From assembly GCF_016695175.1 (NCBI RefSeq), contig NZ_CP068023.1, positions 3,398,501 to 3,462,500 of the forward strand: a stretch of DNA of 64,000 nucleotides. Direction: 5' to 3'. The stretch's first letter is position 1; the number at the start of each line of letters is the position of its first letter. The stretch is from Pseudoalteromonas sp. GCY (lineage in GTDB: Bacteria; Pseudomonadota; Gammaproteobacteria; Enterobacterales; Alteromonadaceae). Position numbers and translations under genes: made by a program. Shown in pieces: positions 21,101 through 30,184 of this stretch. The notes under the pieces are model-generated. The model saw only the letters and a list, made by a program, of their open reading frames with translations. It did not search any database and was not told the DNA's origin.

Positions 21101-21583
21101 TCTTAACTCTTGCGGCTTACTTTCGATCAAGCGCGAGATCATCCCTTGCTCAATGATTGCGTAACTACGAGGACCTAAGCCAGTACCTAAAAAGATATCC
21201 GTGATATCGCGCTTACGGCACTTACTACCATTTAAAAAATAAAGAGATTGGCCGTCTCGCGTTACTAAGCGCTTAATGGCAATTTGGTTACGATCTGCAA
21301 AAGTGCCGGGCAACCGGCCTTGAGTATTATCAAAAATCAATTCTACAGAAGCTTGCGAGATAGGTTTACGCTTGGTCGAGCCGTTAAAGATAACATCCGT
21401 CATAGCATCGCCACGGAGGTTTTTCGCAGAGCTTTCACCCAGTACCCAGCGAACCGCATCAATGACATTAGACTTACCACAGCCGTTTGGCCCGACCACA
21501 CATGTCATCTGGTCAGGAAACGGGATCTTGGTTGGCTCTACAAAAGATTTAAAGCCGGCCAGTTTGATGCTACTCAGTCGCAT
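18194..21583 (-). CDS. smc: Chromosome segregation ATPase SMC
   Basis: Structural-maintenance-of-chromosomes ATPase of 1129 residues. The N-terminal head contains Walker A (GPNGCGKS, 31-38) and the Q-loop region. Two very long glutamine/alanine-rich coiled coils flank a hinge at about 490-620 (GYEECVEAALLGL...), and the C-terminal head has the signature LLSGGEKALTALSLVF and Walker B with D-loop (FCMLDEVDAPLDD). It would act with ScpA/ScpB (not in window) to compact and resolve chromosomes. Length is slightly below the usual 1150-1190. The high Q content of the coils is typical of marine gammaproteobacterial SMCs. It is the first gene of the smc-zipA-ligA run. Confidence 0.96.
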   Translation of the reverse strand: MRLSSIKLAGFKSFVEPTKIPFPDQMTCVVGPNGCGKSNVIDAVRWVLGESSAKNLRGDAMTDVIFNGSTKRKPISQASVELIFDNTQGRLPGTFADRNQIAIKRLVTRDGQSLYFLNGSKCRKRDITDIFLGTGLGPRSYAIIEQGMISRLIESKPQELRVFLEEAAGISKYKERRRETQTRIKSTRENMERLLDVRQELQSQLDKLALQAQQASEYKSLKSQERDLKSWIAILKWQSLEQKQAIKAKEIAKLNEKLAFFNEAHSGHDSILATLEHEIKHFNDGYEQAQHSVHRIETQLATLEQQKVNLTDKKRQLIEQSQILKSQQQEVIEAQDEQAKYVASSAEKVDEVSERLEVALLQLEEIQLTNEQSDTEQTQLEAQFSGAQKQYQQIHAQVQQGASQLAQQQQAKQHIDKRQTELLEQAEAHHASMLENDLAEAQDAHHQLVQAMAKLQSESGKLQGQEQANKEEILQAQNHAQKALQALQEVQSEIKALSRWAEETSETSAATMLSQLVVESGYEECVEAALLGLTHLVVEQSEMNTLWPIELEVPIDSVATKISSGLFPSFLTKIKLCAEPTDFKSCEQFLLGVTVSGVIVGDNFKAKAKSNEESGALKRYAQLQSCHTQLPHLQQLAEEAEQVVAQKRIALEDTQAGLLEIQQCVHEKAQAIASHKTKVEMLDENLSAWREQGQKIQEQLDVIAQERGEVIEQLELYTEQQLQRDELLAQAQEIQQLAEAKLTEFKQHSQSRRAALQEAQQLVHTTKLASQQAESELQLSNSKLEHLQHRRDEINQRIEQTQEDILLCEEPLAEAHEDIELLLAQHLEAKAQKQTMLDTLNQAKENLSQKQAALKDAQGEVSKLNESLQQVKLEEQSLMIKAQAALEPLQELGRTLKTELAQLPEDANLGQYQANLNRVSNDLGKLGAVNLAAIEEFEEAKARKTYLDTQLDDLTNALETLEAVIRKIDKETKTRFSATFNQVNEDLAELFPKVFGGGSAYLELTSDDLLESGVSIMARPPGKKNSTIHLLSGGEKALTALSLVFSIFRLNPAPFCMLDEVDAPLDDANVGRFCRLVEEMSQTVQFIYISHNKVAMEMAGRLTGVTMAEPGVSRMVAVDIEQAVQMAQA

Positions 21584-21647
21584 AGCTTATTATTGTTGTT
21601 CGCGGTTACTTTTGAGAATAAGGCAATTCATTAGCAAGATCTATGAG

Positions 21648-22382
21648 TTAGCAATGACAGCGTTTAATATTATCCAAAATGATCCCAGTAGCCATCGCCA
21701 CATTCAATGACTCAGCACCGCCAAACGCAGGAATAGTCACCTTTTTATTGATGTGAGCCGCTATGGTATTGCTAATACCATGAGACTCGCTGCCCATTAC
21801 CAACACGGCATTACGACTAAATTGGCACTGATGCACACTTTCACCACCAAGGAATGCTCCATAGCACTCGCCTTGATATTGCTTTAAAAAGGCCTCGAGA
21901 TCAGTTCTCACCACATTAACACGCACAAATGAGCCCATGGTGGCACTGATCACTTTAGGGTTAAATTGATCCGCGCAGTTCTCGCTCACCACGAGCTGCG
22001 TTAATCCATACCAATCTGCAAGACGAATAATGGTACCGAGATTACCCGGGTCTGAGACTCCATCTAATGCCAACACCAGCCCAGCAGTATTAATTTCTTC
22101 TGCTGGCGGCATTGCAACGACCGCTATCGCCGCATTATTTGACACTAAAGTGCTCACCTTGCTCAGCACTTCCTCTTCAGCTTCGACACAAGCAATATTA
22201 ACGAGTTTGGATTTATATTTTGTCATGAACTCATTGGTCGCGAACAACTGTTCAACGGCCAACCCAGCATCAACTAACTCAATCACATTCTTCTCGCCTT
22301 GTACTAAATACAGGCCATGTTGTTTGCGATATTTTTTTTGCCCTAAAGCACGAAGTAGTTTTTGTTGATTCTTGGAGATCAT
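21648..22382 (-). CDS. TrmH/SpoU-family RNA 2'-O-methyltransferase
   Basis: SPOUT-class methyltransferase that transfers a methyl group from SAM to a ribose 2'-OH in rRNA or tRNA. An N-terminal substrate-binding domain (ISKNQQKLLRALGQKKYRKQ; GLYLVQGEKNVIELV) precedes the knotted catalytic domain with motif 1 (SDPGNLGTIIRLADW), motif 2 (LVMGSESHGIS) and motif 3 (PAFGGAESLNVAMATGIIL). The start at 22382 is preceded by GAGGTG with good spacing; an upstream in-frame codon at 22409 has no such site. The exact target cannot be read from the sequence, so I give no symbol. Confidence 0.9.
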   Translation of the reverse strand: MISKNQQKLLRALGQKKYRKQHGLYLVQGEKNVIELVDAGLAVEQLFATNEFMTKYKSKLVNIACVEAEEEVLSKVSTLVSNNAAIAVVAMPPAEEINTAGLVLALDGVSDPGNLGTIIRLADWYGLTQLVVSENCADQFNPKVISATMGSFVRVNVVRTDLEAFLKQYQGECYGAFLGGESVHQCQFSRNAVLVMGSESHGISNTIAAHINKKVTIPAFGGAESLNVAMATGIILDNIKRCHC

Positions 22383-22509
22383 GTGCACCTCAAAAGTTGG
22401 ATTTACCATTATACCTGTTCAGTATCAGATAAAAAGCGTTTCAACGAGGCATTAAGCTAAGAAATTATGTTATCTTGTGCCGAATGACACACAAGGCATA
22501 GAGGTAATC

Positions 22510-22806
22510 ATGTCACCTGAGCTAACGCTTATTTTACTCAACTTTATTCTACTTTTTGTGGCCTACGTATTCGTTTACCCAAAGTTAAAAGAGAAAAGCC
22601 TCGCCAGTATCAGCAAACAAGATTTATTGGTTACTGCGGTTTCTTTAGTCGTGTCTGGAAGTTTGTACTATGGTAAGGATATCGAATTTTCGTTAGTGTT
22701 TTTTAAGAGTAATTGGGTGGTGTTTACGATTGTCGCATTTAGCGTGATTGAAATCCCATTTTTACTGTGGTTTAAACGTCGCTATAATATTAAGTTTGGA
22801 GAGTAA
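22510..22806 (+). CDS. Small membrane protein of unknown function
   Basis: About 98 residues with three predicted TM helices (LTLILLNFILLFVAYVFVYP; LLVTAVSLVVSGSLYYG; VVFTIVAFSVIEIPFLLWF) and a basic C terminus (KRRYNIKFGE). The ATG at 22510 is preceded by GAGGT at ideal spacing, which rules against a start further upstream at 22477. I do not recognise the family. It is divergent from the TrmH-family gene and convergent with gpsA, so no operon partner hints at its role. Confidence 0.75.
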   Translation: MSPELTLILLNFILLFVAYVFVYPKLKEKSLASISKQDLLVTAVSLVVSGSLYYGKDIEFSLVFFKSNWVVFTIVAFSVIEIPFLLWFKRRYNIKFGE

Positions 22807-22832
22807 TAGAGAGGTAGCTACGCCTCTCTATT
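22805..22832. terminator. Bidirectional hairpin between small membrane gene and gpsA
   Basis: A 10-bp perfect stem AATAGAGAGG/CCTCTCTATT with an 8-nt loop sits between two convergent stops. No strong U-tract on either strand. Confidence 0.6.
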
Positions 22833-22838
22833 CGATTA

Positions 22839-23846
22839 TCACTCAGCTCGCTTTTCGCGACCTAGCAACGCCATTGCGGCTTCTTTAACATCTTTTTGCT
22901 CATAAAGCACTTGATAGATCTGCTCAGTGATCGGCATTTCAATACCAGTGCGTTTGGCAAGTAGATAAACTTCTTTAGTATTGCGATAGCCTTCTACCAC
23001 CTGACCTATACTCGACATCGCCTCATCGACCGACTTCCCCGAACCAAGGGCAAGACCAAAGCGGCGATTACGCGACTGGTTATCCGTACAAGTAAGAATG
23101 AGATCACCCAGTCCCGCCATACCCATAAAGGTTTCAGAACGCGCGCCTAACGCACATCCTAAACGACAAAGTTCAGCGAGCCCTCGGGTGATAAGCGCCG
23201 TTCTGGCATTCGCACCAAAGCCAAAGCCGTCAGACATGCCCGCGCCAATTGCGATAACGTTTTTGACCGCGCCGCCGAGCTGAATACCAATAAAGTCTTC
23301 GTTACTATACACCCTAAACGAGCGACCGCAATGTAATAGCTCTGCGAGTTCTTCACTAAACTTTGCACAAATCGAAGACACTGAAATAGCAGTAGGTAAT
23401 CCTGCAGCCATTTCTTTTGCAAAAGTAGGTCCACTTAGCACCGCCAGCGGCACATCGTCACCTAACACATCCAGTGCAACCTCTTGCAATAGTCGCCCAG
23501 TATTTGGTTCGAGCCCTTTGGTTGCCCAAGCTACTTTTGCATTCTCAAGTAACATAGGTTTAATCTTCTTCAAGGTGTCTGCAAACGCATGACTTGGCAC
23601 AACCACCAAAATACGCTCGCTAGACTTAACAGCCGTTTCTAAATCGGCCTCAAGTTCAAGCGTGTTTGGAAACTGGATGTCAGGAAGATAACGTTGGTTT
23701 TTGCGCTCAGCTGCTAGCGCCTCAACGTGTTCGCTATTGCGTCCCCACAGTGTCACTTGGTGACCATTTCGGGCGAAACAAATAGCAAGGGCGGTGCCAT
23801 AAGACCCCGCCCCCAATACAGTTACAGCTGATTTTGCTGCATTCAT
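22839..23846 (-). CDS. gpsA: Glycerol-3-phosphate dehydrogenase [NAD(P)+] GpsA
   Basis: Reduces dihydroxyacetone phosphate to sn-glycerol-3-phosphate, the backbone of phospholipids. About 335 residues: N-terminal Rossmann fold ([20 protein letters not shown]), motif VPSHAF, and the catalytic lysine in [19 protein letters not shown], with helix motif [22 protein letters not shown]. The ATG at 23846 is used rather than an in-frame TTG one codon before it. Its start lies 3 bp past the secB stop, so gpsA is translationally linked to secB in the order yibN-grxC-secB-gpsA seen across gammaproteobacteria. Confidence 0.97.
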   Translation of the reverse strand: MNAAKSAVTVLGAGSYGTALAICFARNGHQVTLWGRNSEHVEALAAERKNQRYLPDIQFPNTLELEADLETAVKSSERILVVVPSHAFADTLKKIKPMLLENAKVAWATKGLEPNTGRLLQEVALDVLGDDVPLAVLSGPTFAKEMAAGLPTAISVSSICAKFSEELAELLHCGRSFRVYSNEDFIGIQLGGAVKNVIAIGAGMSDGFGFGANARTALITRGLAELCRLGCALGARSETFMGMAGLGDLILTCTDNQSRNRRFGLALGSGKSVDEAMSSIGQVVEGYRNTKEVYLLAKRTGIEMPITEQIYQVLYEQKDVKEAAMALLGREKRAE

Positions 23847-23849
23847 CAA

Positions 23850-24338
23850 TTACGCGTCAGCAGTTTGCTCAGGCTGTGCTTGAGCTGCACGTTGCTGCAT
23901 ATACTGAGCGAATAATGCGTCAAAGTTAACTGGCGCAAGGTTTAACTGCGGGAAAGTACCACGGTTAACTAGGCTAGCTACCGCTTCACGCGCATATGGG
24001 AATAGGATGTTAGGGCAGAATGCGCCTAGCATGTGTGCCATTTGCATTTCTTCAAGATCTGCAATTGCAAAGATACCAGCTTGTTGGATTTCACATAGGA
24101 ATGCAGTTTCTTCACCAATAGTTGCCGTTACCGTTAGCGCTAGAACAACTTCAAATACGTTGTCGTCAAGCTTTGCTGAACGCGTGTCCATGTCTAGCTT
24201 AACTTCTGGTGTCCACTCTTTTTGGAAGATACCTGGTGAGTTTGGCGTTTCAAACGATACATCTTTAGTGTAGATGCGTTGAATGTTGAACTGAGCGCCT
24301 TCTTGTTGTTGTTCTGCTGCTTGGTTTTGTTCTGCCAT
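23850..24338 (-). CDS. secB: Protein-export chaperone SecB
   Basis: Homotetrameric cytosolic chaperone that keeps preproteins unfolded and passes them to SecA. The 162 residues contain the family features [29 protein letters not shown], and the acidic SecA-binding area [32 protein letters not shown] split over two helices, ending in a glutamine/alanine-rich tail ([16 protein letters not shown]). The N terminus is a glutamine-rich extension. It is cotranscribed with gpsA downstream and grxC upstream. Confidence 0.97.
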   Translation of the reverse strand: MAEQNQAAEQQQEGAQFNIQRIYTKDVSFETPNSPGIFQKEWTPEVKLDMDTRSAKLDDNVFEVVLALTVTATIGEETAFLCEIQQAGIFAIADLEEMQMAHMLGAFCPNILFPYAREAVASLVNRGTFPQLNLAPVNFDALFAQYMQQRAAQAQPEQTADA

Positions 24339-24421
24339 GATAATTTCCTAAATTCTGTTGTGATCCTGCTAGTTCCTAGCAGTCATTATAAAAAGTAAGC
24401 TGAGCTAAAGCTCAATCAGTC

Positions 24422-24679
24422 TTATGCTTGTAATAACTTATCGAGTTCGCCTTGCGCTTCAAGCGCCATCATATCGTCGCAACCACCAATATGGCGCTCA
24501 GCGATAAAGATTTGTGGCACGGTATAGCTACCTTTGGCTTTTTCGATCATCTCGTCACGAAGCTCAGGCTGTGCGCCAATATCATACTCAGTGTATGTGA
24601 CACCTTTTGCATCTAATAGTGCCTTTGCACGATGACAAAATGGACAATAGTCTTTGGTGTAAATTACGACTTGGCTCAT
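24422..24679 (-). CDS. grxC: Glutaredoxin 3 GrxC
   Basis: Small glutathione-dependent disulfide reductase (85 residues). The active site is CPFC (C12, C15), followed by the glutathione-binding motifs TVPQIFI (cis-proline) and GGCDDMMAL. There is no signal peptide, so it acts in the cytoplasm. Two adjacent ATGs exist; the second (24679) gives better spacing to the GAGG upstream. It lies 12 bp after the rhodanese gene and before secB on the same strand. Confidence 0.95.
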   Translation of the reverse strand: MSQVVIYTKDYCPFCHRAKALLDAKGVTYTEYDIGAQPELRDEMIEKAKGSYTVPQIFIAERHIGGCDDMMALEAQGELDKLLQA

Positions 24680-24691
24680 CATAGACCTCAG

Positions 24692-25123
24692 TTATTTTCC
24701 GTTAGAGATTGGTAAACCCGCACTTTGCCATGCGCCAATACCACCTGATAATACGAACACTTGCTCAAATCCAGCCTTGTGCATGTTATCAGCAACAGCG
24801 GATGCCGTCATACCTGTGTTACAGACCAATATAATGGGCTTAGATTTATGTTTTTCAAGACCAGCAAAATCTTTTTGCTTGAGTTTTTCCGCGCTCACCT
24901 GCTCGGAACCCGCAATATGGCCTTGGTTAAACTCTTTTGCTGCACGCATATCGAATACCTGACCATCTTGGCGGTTAACTAGCATAGTTAACTGCTGAGG
25001 ATTAATTTGTCTAATTTTAGAAAACTGACTCTTAAACCAACTACTCACTAACATCGCGGCTAACACAACCCAAATGATGCTAAGTACCGGATGGTTACCT
25101 AAAAACGCAACGTATTGTTCCAT
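24692..25123 (-). CDS. yibN: Membrane-anchored rhodanese-like protein (YibN)
   Basis: 143-residue protein with an N-terminal TM anchor (about 13-32, HPVLSIIWVVLAAMLVSSWF) and one rhodanese domain on the cytoplasmic side. The active-site loop CNTGMTAS contains the sulfur-carrying cysteine. E. coli YibN has the same size and the same neighbours (grxC-secB-gpsA), supporting both the identification and the ATG at 25123 over an upstream in-frame TTG. The physiological sulfur substrate is not known. Confidence 0.88.
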   Translation of the reverse strand: MEQYVAFLGNHPVLSIIWVVLAAMLVSSWFKSQFSKIRQINPQQLTMLVNRQDGQVFDMRAAKEFNQGHIAGSEQVSAEKLKQKDFAGLEKHKSKPIILVCNTGMTASAVADNMHKAGFEQVFVLSGGIGAWQSAGLPISNGK

Positions 25124-25400
25124 TAATTTATCAACCAAAAATTATTAAACGATAAAGTGGCAGCAAGTATACCTGCTTTATTCTCGACAAAACAGACTTG
25201 TTCAACATGAGCAAATATCAATCTCAAAGTTGATAATTCATCGCTGTGGGGCTGAATATTCATACAAAAACAGGTATTCTACTTACCAGCAACCAGAGCA
25301 AGCTTATCGAAGCGCTGCAGCCCAAGTTAGTAAATCTAACCTTGTAGCGTTTGCTATAAGACATCAACATCGTGCCTAATTCAGGATTTCAGGAGCGCAA

Positions 25401-26942
25401 ATGACAGCTAAGAAAAAGCCATTGGTATTAATGATTTTAGACGGTTGGGGCTATCGCGAAGAAAGCGAGAGCAATGCTATTTTAGCAGCCAATACCCCAG
25501 TATTAGATGAACTATGGCGCTCTGCTCCGCACACCTTGATTTCAGGTTCAGGTCTTGATGTTGGTCTACCTGATGGGCAAATGGGGAATTCCGAAGTTGG
25601 CCACGTTAACCTTGGTGCAGGACGTGTGGTTTATCAAGACTTCACGCGGATCACTAAAGCGATTGACGATGGTGAGTTTGAGCACAATCCAGCTCTGGTT
25701 GAGAATATCGACAAAGCAGTGGCAAAGGGCAAAGCCGTTCACCTAATGGGATTATTGAGCCCTGGTGGCGTTCACAGCCATGAAGACCACATTGTTGCGG
25801 CAATTAAATTAGCAGCTGAGCGCGGTGCAACCGTTTATTTGCACGCATTTTTGGATGGCCGCGATACACCACCTCGTAGCGCACAAGCGTCAATTGAAAA
25901 AATGGAAGCCTTGATGCAGTCACTCAATTGTGGCCGCCTAGCGTCTATTATTGGTCGCTACTATGCTATGGACCGTGACAATCGTTGGGACCGCGTCGAG
26001 TCTGCTTATAACCTGATGGTAAGTGGCGACGCTGATTTTACTTATAGTAATGGCGTTGAAGCGCTACAAGCAGCTTACGCGCGTGATGAAAATGATGAGT
26101 TTGTTAAAGCATCTGTGATCACCGAAGCAGGGCAACCTGCCGCAACTATCAATGATGGTGATACGGTTATCTTTATGAACTTCCGTGCAGACCGAGCGCG
26201 CCAGATGACCCGCGCTTTTGTCGATGCCGACTTTAACGGCTTCGAAAAACGCAAAGCACCGGACCTAAGTGCGTTTGTTATGATGACTGAGTACGCCGCC
26301 GACATTAACGCCCCTATCGCTTTCGCGCCTGAAGCACTTGTCAATGTGCTAGGTGAATGGCTAGCTAAGCACAACAAAACTCAGCTGCGTATTTCAGAAA
26401 CAGAAAAATATGCTCATGTCACTTTCTTCTTTAGCGGCGGTCGCGAAGATCTCTTTGAAGGTGAGAAACGTGAACTTATTCCTTCTCCACAAGTTGCCAC
26501 TTACGACTTACAGCCAGAGATGAACTCAGAAATGCTAACTGATAAGTTAGTTGAAGCCATTCATAGCGGTGAATTCGACGTGATTATTTGTAACTACCCG
26601 AATGGTGACATGGTTGGACACTCGGGCGTATTTGAAGCTGCGGTGAAGGCATGTGAAGCAGTTGATAAATGCATTGGTCGCGTAGTTGAGGCACTAAAAG
26701 AAACCGGTGGTGAAGCTCTGATCACAGCAGACCACGGCAATGCTGAGCAAATGCAAAACCCGAAAACGGGCCAAGCTCACACAGCACACACCAGTGAGCC
26801 AGTACCATTTATTTATGTAGGTCGTGATGCAGAGCCACAAGCAGGAAAAGCACTAAGCGATGTTGCACCAACAATGCTGCATTTACTTGGTATGGAGCAG
26901 CCTAGCGAGATGACAGGCACTCCAATTATGCGTTTAAAATAA
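25401..26942 (+). CDS. gpmI: 2,3-bisphosphoglycerate-independent phosphoglycerate mutase GpmI
   Basis: Glycolytic/gluconeogenic interconversion of 3- and 2-phosphoglycerate using two Mn2+ ions and a phosphoserine intermediate. The 513 residues show the alkaline-phosphatase-fold metal motif VLMILDGWG, catalytic S64 in MGNSEVGH, the substrate loop FLDGRDTPP, and the C-terminal metal ligands in [11 protein letters not shown] and AHTSEPVPF. The ATG follows AGGAGCGCAA. It heads the rightward run gpmI-envC-S41 protease-yibQ, an arrangement widely conserved in gammaproteobacteria, and is divergent from yibN. Confidence 0.98.
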   Translation: MTAKKKPLVLMILDGWGYREESESNAILAANTPVLDELWRSAPHTLISGSGLDVGLPDGQMGNSEVGHVNLGAGRVVYQDFTRITKAIDDGEFEHNPALVENIDKAVAKGKAVHLMGLLSPGGVHSHEDHIVAAIKLAAERGATVYLHAFLDGRDTPPRSAQASIEKMEALMQSLNCGRLASIIGRYYAMDRDNRWDRVESAYNLMVSGDADFTYSNGVEALQAAYARDENDEFVKASVITEAGQPAATINDGDTVIFMNFRADRARQMTRAFVDADFNGFEKRKAPDLSAFVMMTEYAADINAPIAFAPEALVNVLGEWLAKHNKTQLRISETEKYAHVTFFFSGGREDLFEGEKRELIPSPQVATYDLQPEMNSEMLTDKLVEAIHSGEFDVIICNYPNGDMVGHSGVFEAAVKACEAVDKCIGRVVEALKETGGEALITADHGNAEQMQNPKTGQAHTAHTSEPVPFIYVGRDAEPQAGKALSDVAPTMLHLLGMEQPSEMTGTPIMRLK

Positions 26943-26954
26943 CGGCCTGCCTGT

Positions 26955-28100
26955 ATGCCGTTAAAAACGACATTTCACTATTCCGCACTTCTCGGTGCGG
27001 CATTACTCATGGCAACAGCGCCTGCTGTTGCCAACGAATCTAGAACCAAACAAGACTTAAGCGAAGTCCAGCAACAGCTTAAAGCTAGCCAACAAGCGTT
27101 AGAAAAGCAGCGCGGTGAAATTAACAGTCACGAAGCAAAGCTCAAAGCCTTCGAACTTGATATTGCTAAAAGTGCCAAAGCTATCTCACTCACAGAAATC
27201 GGGATCAAAGAAAACCAAACCGAGCAGGCCGAACTTAAAAAGCAAGAAAGCACGCTGCTAAACGACAAGAAAAAATTTGAAAAGATCCTTGCGGCTCAGC
27301 TAAAAAGTGCCTACATGACGGGCTCTCATGATTATTCCAGAATGTTACTTAATCAAGAGCATGCCACAAAGCTAGAGCGCACCATTGCCTATTATGATTA
27401 CCTAAATAAAGCGCGCATTAAACAACTCGAACAGCTCAAATCTATCGGCCAAGAATTGGCACAGACTCAAGCTGAGTTAGGACGAACACAAGCACGCTTA
27501 GAAGCGCTACAAAACCATCAGAATGAACGCTTGGAAGCGCTCAAGGAGGCGCAGCAAGAACGTCAAAGCCAGCTTGCAAACCTAAATAACAAACTCAGTG
27601 AGACACGCTCTGCTATCGCATATTTAAAAGAAAATGAGCAAACCTTAATCCAAACGTTAGAAGAGCTTGCCAAGGCGCAAAGAGAAGCCGAAGTACGTTT
27701 AGATGGGTTAGCCAAACTCAAAGGCAAAATGAGTTTACCGACCAGAGGTCGAATTAAGCATAAATTTGGCCAAAGCAAGCATGCTGGCATGAATTGGAAG
27801 GGCGTCCTCATTGGTGCAAAAGAAGGGGCTGAAATTGCGAGTGTCGCTCCCGGTCAAGTTGTGTATGCAGATTGGTTAAACGGCTTTGGTTGGGTTATTG
27901 TGCTCGATCATGGTCATGGTTTTATGAGCCTATACGGTCACGCTCAAACGCTGCTTCGCGATGTTGGCGATCAAGTTCGCAGTGGTGAAGTGATCGCTTT
28001 GGTAGGACAAAGCGGCGGACAAAGAGATCCTGGTCTATACTTTGAAATACGGCATAAGGGAAGCGCTGTAGATCCGATAAAATGGTGCAGATCCAGTTAA
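26955..28100 (+). CDS. envC: Murein hydrolase activator EnvC
   Basis: Periplasmic divisome-associated protein that activates amidases AmiA/AmiB during septum splitting. The 381 residues comprise a signal peptide (1-26, ...LLMATAPAVANES), a long coiled coil (about 30-250) that contacts FtsEX, and a LytM domain (about 275-380). The LytM metal site is degenerate: HAGMNWKG replaces the usual HxGxD, and LYFEIRHKG lacks the second HxH histidine, exactly as expected for a non-catalytic EnvC-type activator. It starts 12 bp after gpmI and is followed by the S41 peptidase. Confidence 0.93.
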   Translation: MPLKTTFHYSALLGAALLMATAPAVANESRTKQDLSEVQQQLKASQQALEKQRGEINSHEAKLKAFELDIAKSAKAISLTEIGIKENQTEQAELKKQESTLLNDKKKFEKILAAQLKSAYMTGSHDYSRMLLNQEHATKLERTIAYYDYLNKARIKQLEQLKSIGQELAQTQAELGRTQARLEALQNHQNERLEALKEAQQERQSQLANLNNKLSETRSAIAYLKENEQTLIQTLEELAKAQREAEVRLDGLAKLKGKMSLPTRGRIKHKFGQSKHAGMNWKGVLIGAKEGAEIASVAPGQVVYADWLNGFGWVIVLDHGHGFMSLYGHAQTLLRDVGDQVRSGEVIALVGQSGGQRDPGLYFEIRHKGSAVDPIKWCRSS

Positions 28101-28138
28101 CTGAATAACCCGTGCTGCACCTTGATGAGGAGCAGCAC

Positions 28139-29350
28139 ATGAATAAACAAACCCGTTTTTACGCGCTTGCAGCGCGCTATGTTGCATTGTTAAGCTTCCT
28201 GCTTTTGTTAAGTTTTAGCGCTTTTAGTCAAGCGTCTACACAAAAGTTTTCGGCTCAAGAAATCGATGAAATCCTGTATCATATTCACACCTATTATGTT
28301 GAAGACTTGCCTCTCAGTCGCTATAACGCAGGCAACTTGTCGAGCCTCTTTGACAATTTAGATCCCTACTCTAAATACCTCAACGAGGAAGACTTGGAAT
28401 CCATCTTCAGTGCAGCAAATGGGCGCTACACTGGGCTTGGTATTGAAGTCGAGGAGCAAGATAATTACGTGGTTATTTTGGATACCCTACCCAATTCACC
28501 AGCAGCCCAAGCTGGAATAGAGAGCGGTGATAAACTCCACGCAATCAATGGTGCTAATGTCGCGGGTAAATCGATAGAAGAAGTGTCAGCCCTACTCAAA
28601 GCTGCAAATAAAAATCTCATTAATTTAGTGGTATTAAGACAAGGCGAGCTAGTTGCACTTGAGCTTAAACGTCAAGAGATAGTCATCGAGAGTGTCGCCA
28701 GTAAACTACTAAACGACGGTACAGGCTTTTTAAGCGTCAACAGTTTTAATCATCACACCTATCATGATGTTGCAAGACACATAAACCGACTGCAAGTACA
28801 ATTAGGTAGCCCATTGAAAAAGCTGGTTATTGATTTACGTGACAACCCCGGTGGCACACTTAATAGTGCTGTGGCAATCTCAGATCTTTTTTTAGATAGT
28901 GGCACAATCGTCACGACCAAAGGCCGCTTCTACGACGCCAATCAGGCTTACATTGCAAAGCGGGGAGATATTCTAAATGGTGCGCCAATTTTGGTGTTAA
29001 TCAACAATAGTTCCGCTTCAGCGGCCGAGATTTTAGCCGCCGCACTGAAGGATAATAAACGTGCCTTAGTCGTTGGCTTACGTTCCTATGGTAAAGGCTC
29101 GGTTCAATCCTTGATCCCAATTGGCAATGGTACTACTGCATTAAAGTTAACGACAGCGAGATACTACACACCAGCAGGTACATCAATTGAAGGTAAAGGC
29201 ATAGAGCCCGATGTATATTTTACCAAACAAGCGCTTTCCCTGTTGGATAAAAGCGCTATAATCACTGGTGAAGAATCAATCAAAACGACAGGTATTGAAC
29301 AGCTAGCGTCGCATTGGCCGAAGGCTCTGGCGTTAGTTCAATCACAGTAA
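28139..29350 (+). CDS. S41-family (CtpA-like) carboxyl-terminal processing peptidase
   Basis: Periplasmic serine protease of about 403 residues. A signal peptide (about 1-33) is followed by a peptidase N-terminal helical region (FDNLDPYSKYLNEEDLE), a PDZ domain (about 85-165, GLGIEVEEQDNYVVIL), and the S41 core with the catalytic serine in NNSSASAAEILAAALKD and the general-base lysine in YGKGSVQSL. Such enzymes trim C termini of envelope proteins and, next to envC, may degrade cell-wall hydrolase regulators (inference). The ATG at 28139 sits 6 nt after AGGAG; an earlier in-frame start at 28112 lacks this site. Confidence 0.93.
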   Translation: MNKQTRFYALAARYVALLSFLLLLSFSAFSQASTQKFSAQEIDEILYHIHTYYVEDLPLSRYNAGNLSSLFDNLDPYSKYLNEEDLESIFSAANGRYTGLGIEVEEQDNYVVILDTLPNSPAAQAGIESGDKLHAINGANVAGKSIEEVSALLKAANKNLINLVVLRQGELVALELKRQEIVIESVASKLLNDGTGFLSVNSFNHHTYHDVARHINRLQVQLGSPLKKLVIDLRDNPGGTLNSAVAISDLFLDSGTIVTTKGRFYDANQAYIAKRGDILNGAPILVLINNSSASAAEILAAALKDNKRALVVGLRSYGKGSVQSLIPIGNGTTALKLTTARYYTPAGTSIEGKGIEPDVYFTKQALSLLDKSAIITGEESIKTTGIEQLASHWPKALALVQSQ

Positions 29351-29395
29351 ATAAAAAACGGTCCTGTAGGGCTGTAAACTATAATAATAATTTGT

Positions 29396-30175
29396 GTGCT
29401 AAAAAAAATAATCGGGATGATACTGGCCTGTATGACCTTTGCAGTGCCAGCAAAACAGTTTGCCATTGTTATAGACGATATTGGCAATCACCAACGTGAC
29501 TTAGAGTTACTGTCTTTACCGGGTGGGATCACCTTTTCGATCCTGCCCCATACGCCTTTTTCTCAACAATTTGCCTTTGCAGCCAGCCGCCAACAACGAG
29601 AGCTCTTATTACATGTACCAATGCAGGCACAAGACTCGGAAAAGGCCCTTGGCCCGGGCGCATTAACTACCGATATGGAAAAGTGGCAGTTGCAAATGAC
29701 ACTTGGCAATGCGCTATCGACATTGCCTCAGGTTAAAGGCGTAAACAATCACATGGGCTCAGCGTTAACCGAACAAATAGAGCCAATGAAATGGACAATG
29801 GAAATACTAAAAAAGCGCGGATTATACTTTTTAGATAGCCGTACCACGAGCCACAGCCAAGCCCAATATGCAGCCAACCTCTACGGCGTAAAAAATGTCG
29901 CTCGGCAGGTTTTTCTAGACAATGATATATCCACAGAGGCGCTCAACAAGCAGTGGCAACATATGCTTAAGCTACTTGATAATCACGAGCATGTTATTAT
30001 CATTGCGCACCCATATAAGGAAACTGCTGCCTTTCTTGCAGCCAAGTTAGCTGAGCTTGAAAGTATTGACGCCAAACTTGTTCCCGTATCTCAACTGGTT
30101 GAACAAAAATACGTACGACTTGCAGAGATTGCTGAGCAACACGCTATTTCCGGGCAATTAAGACTCCAAGAATAA
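29396..30175 (+). CDS. yibQ: Divergent polysaccharide deacetylase (YibQ)
   Basis: Secreted protein of 259 residues with a short signal peptide (MLKKIIGMILACMTFAVPA) and a divergent polysaccharide deacetylase fold: FAIVIDDIGNHQRDLELL with the metal-binding aspartate pair, LLHVPMQAQ, VNNHMGSALT with histidine ligand, and YFLDSRTTS. The family is linked to cell-wall or glycan processing but no substrate is proved. The best start is a GTG at 29396, giving a basic n-region to the signal peptide; the alternative ATG at 29417 would remove it. It is the usual downstream partner of envC and the S41 protease. Confidence 0.88.
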   Translation: MLKKIIGMILACMTFAVPAKQFAIVIDDIGNHQRDLELLSLPGGITFSILPHTPFSQQFAFAASRQQRELLLHVPMQAQDSEKALGPGALTTDMEKWQLQMTLGNALSTLPQVKGVNNHMGSALTEQIEPMKWTMEILKKRGLYFLDSRTTSHSQAQYAANLYGVKNVARQVFLDNDISTEALNKQWQHMLKLLDNHEHVIIIAHPYKETAAFLAAKLAELESIDAKLVPVSQLVEQKYVRLAEIAEQHAISGQLRLQE

Positions 30176-30184
30176 AGATTAACA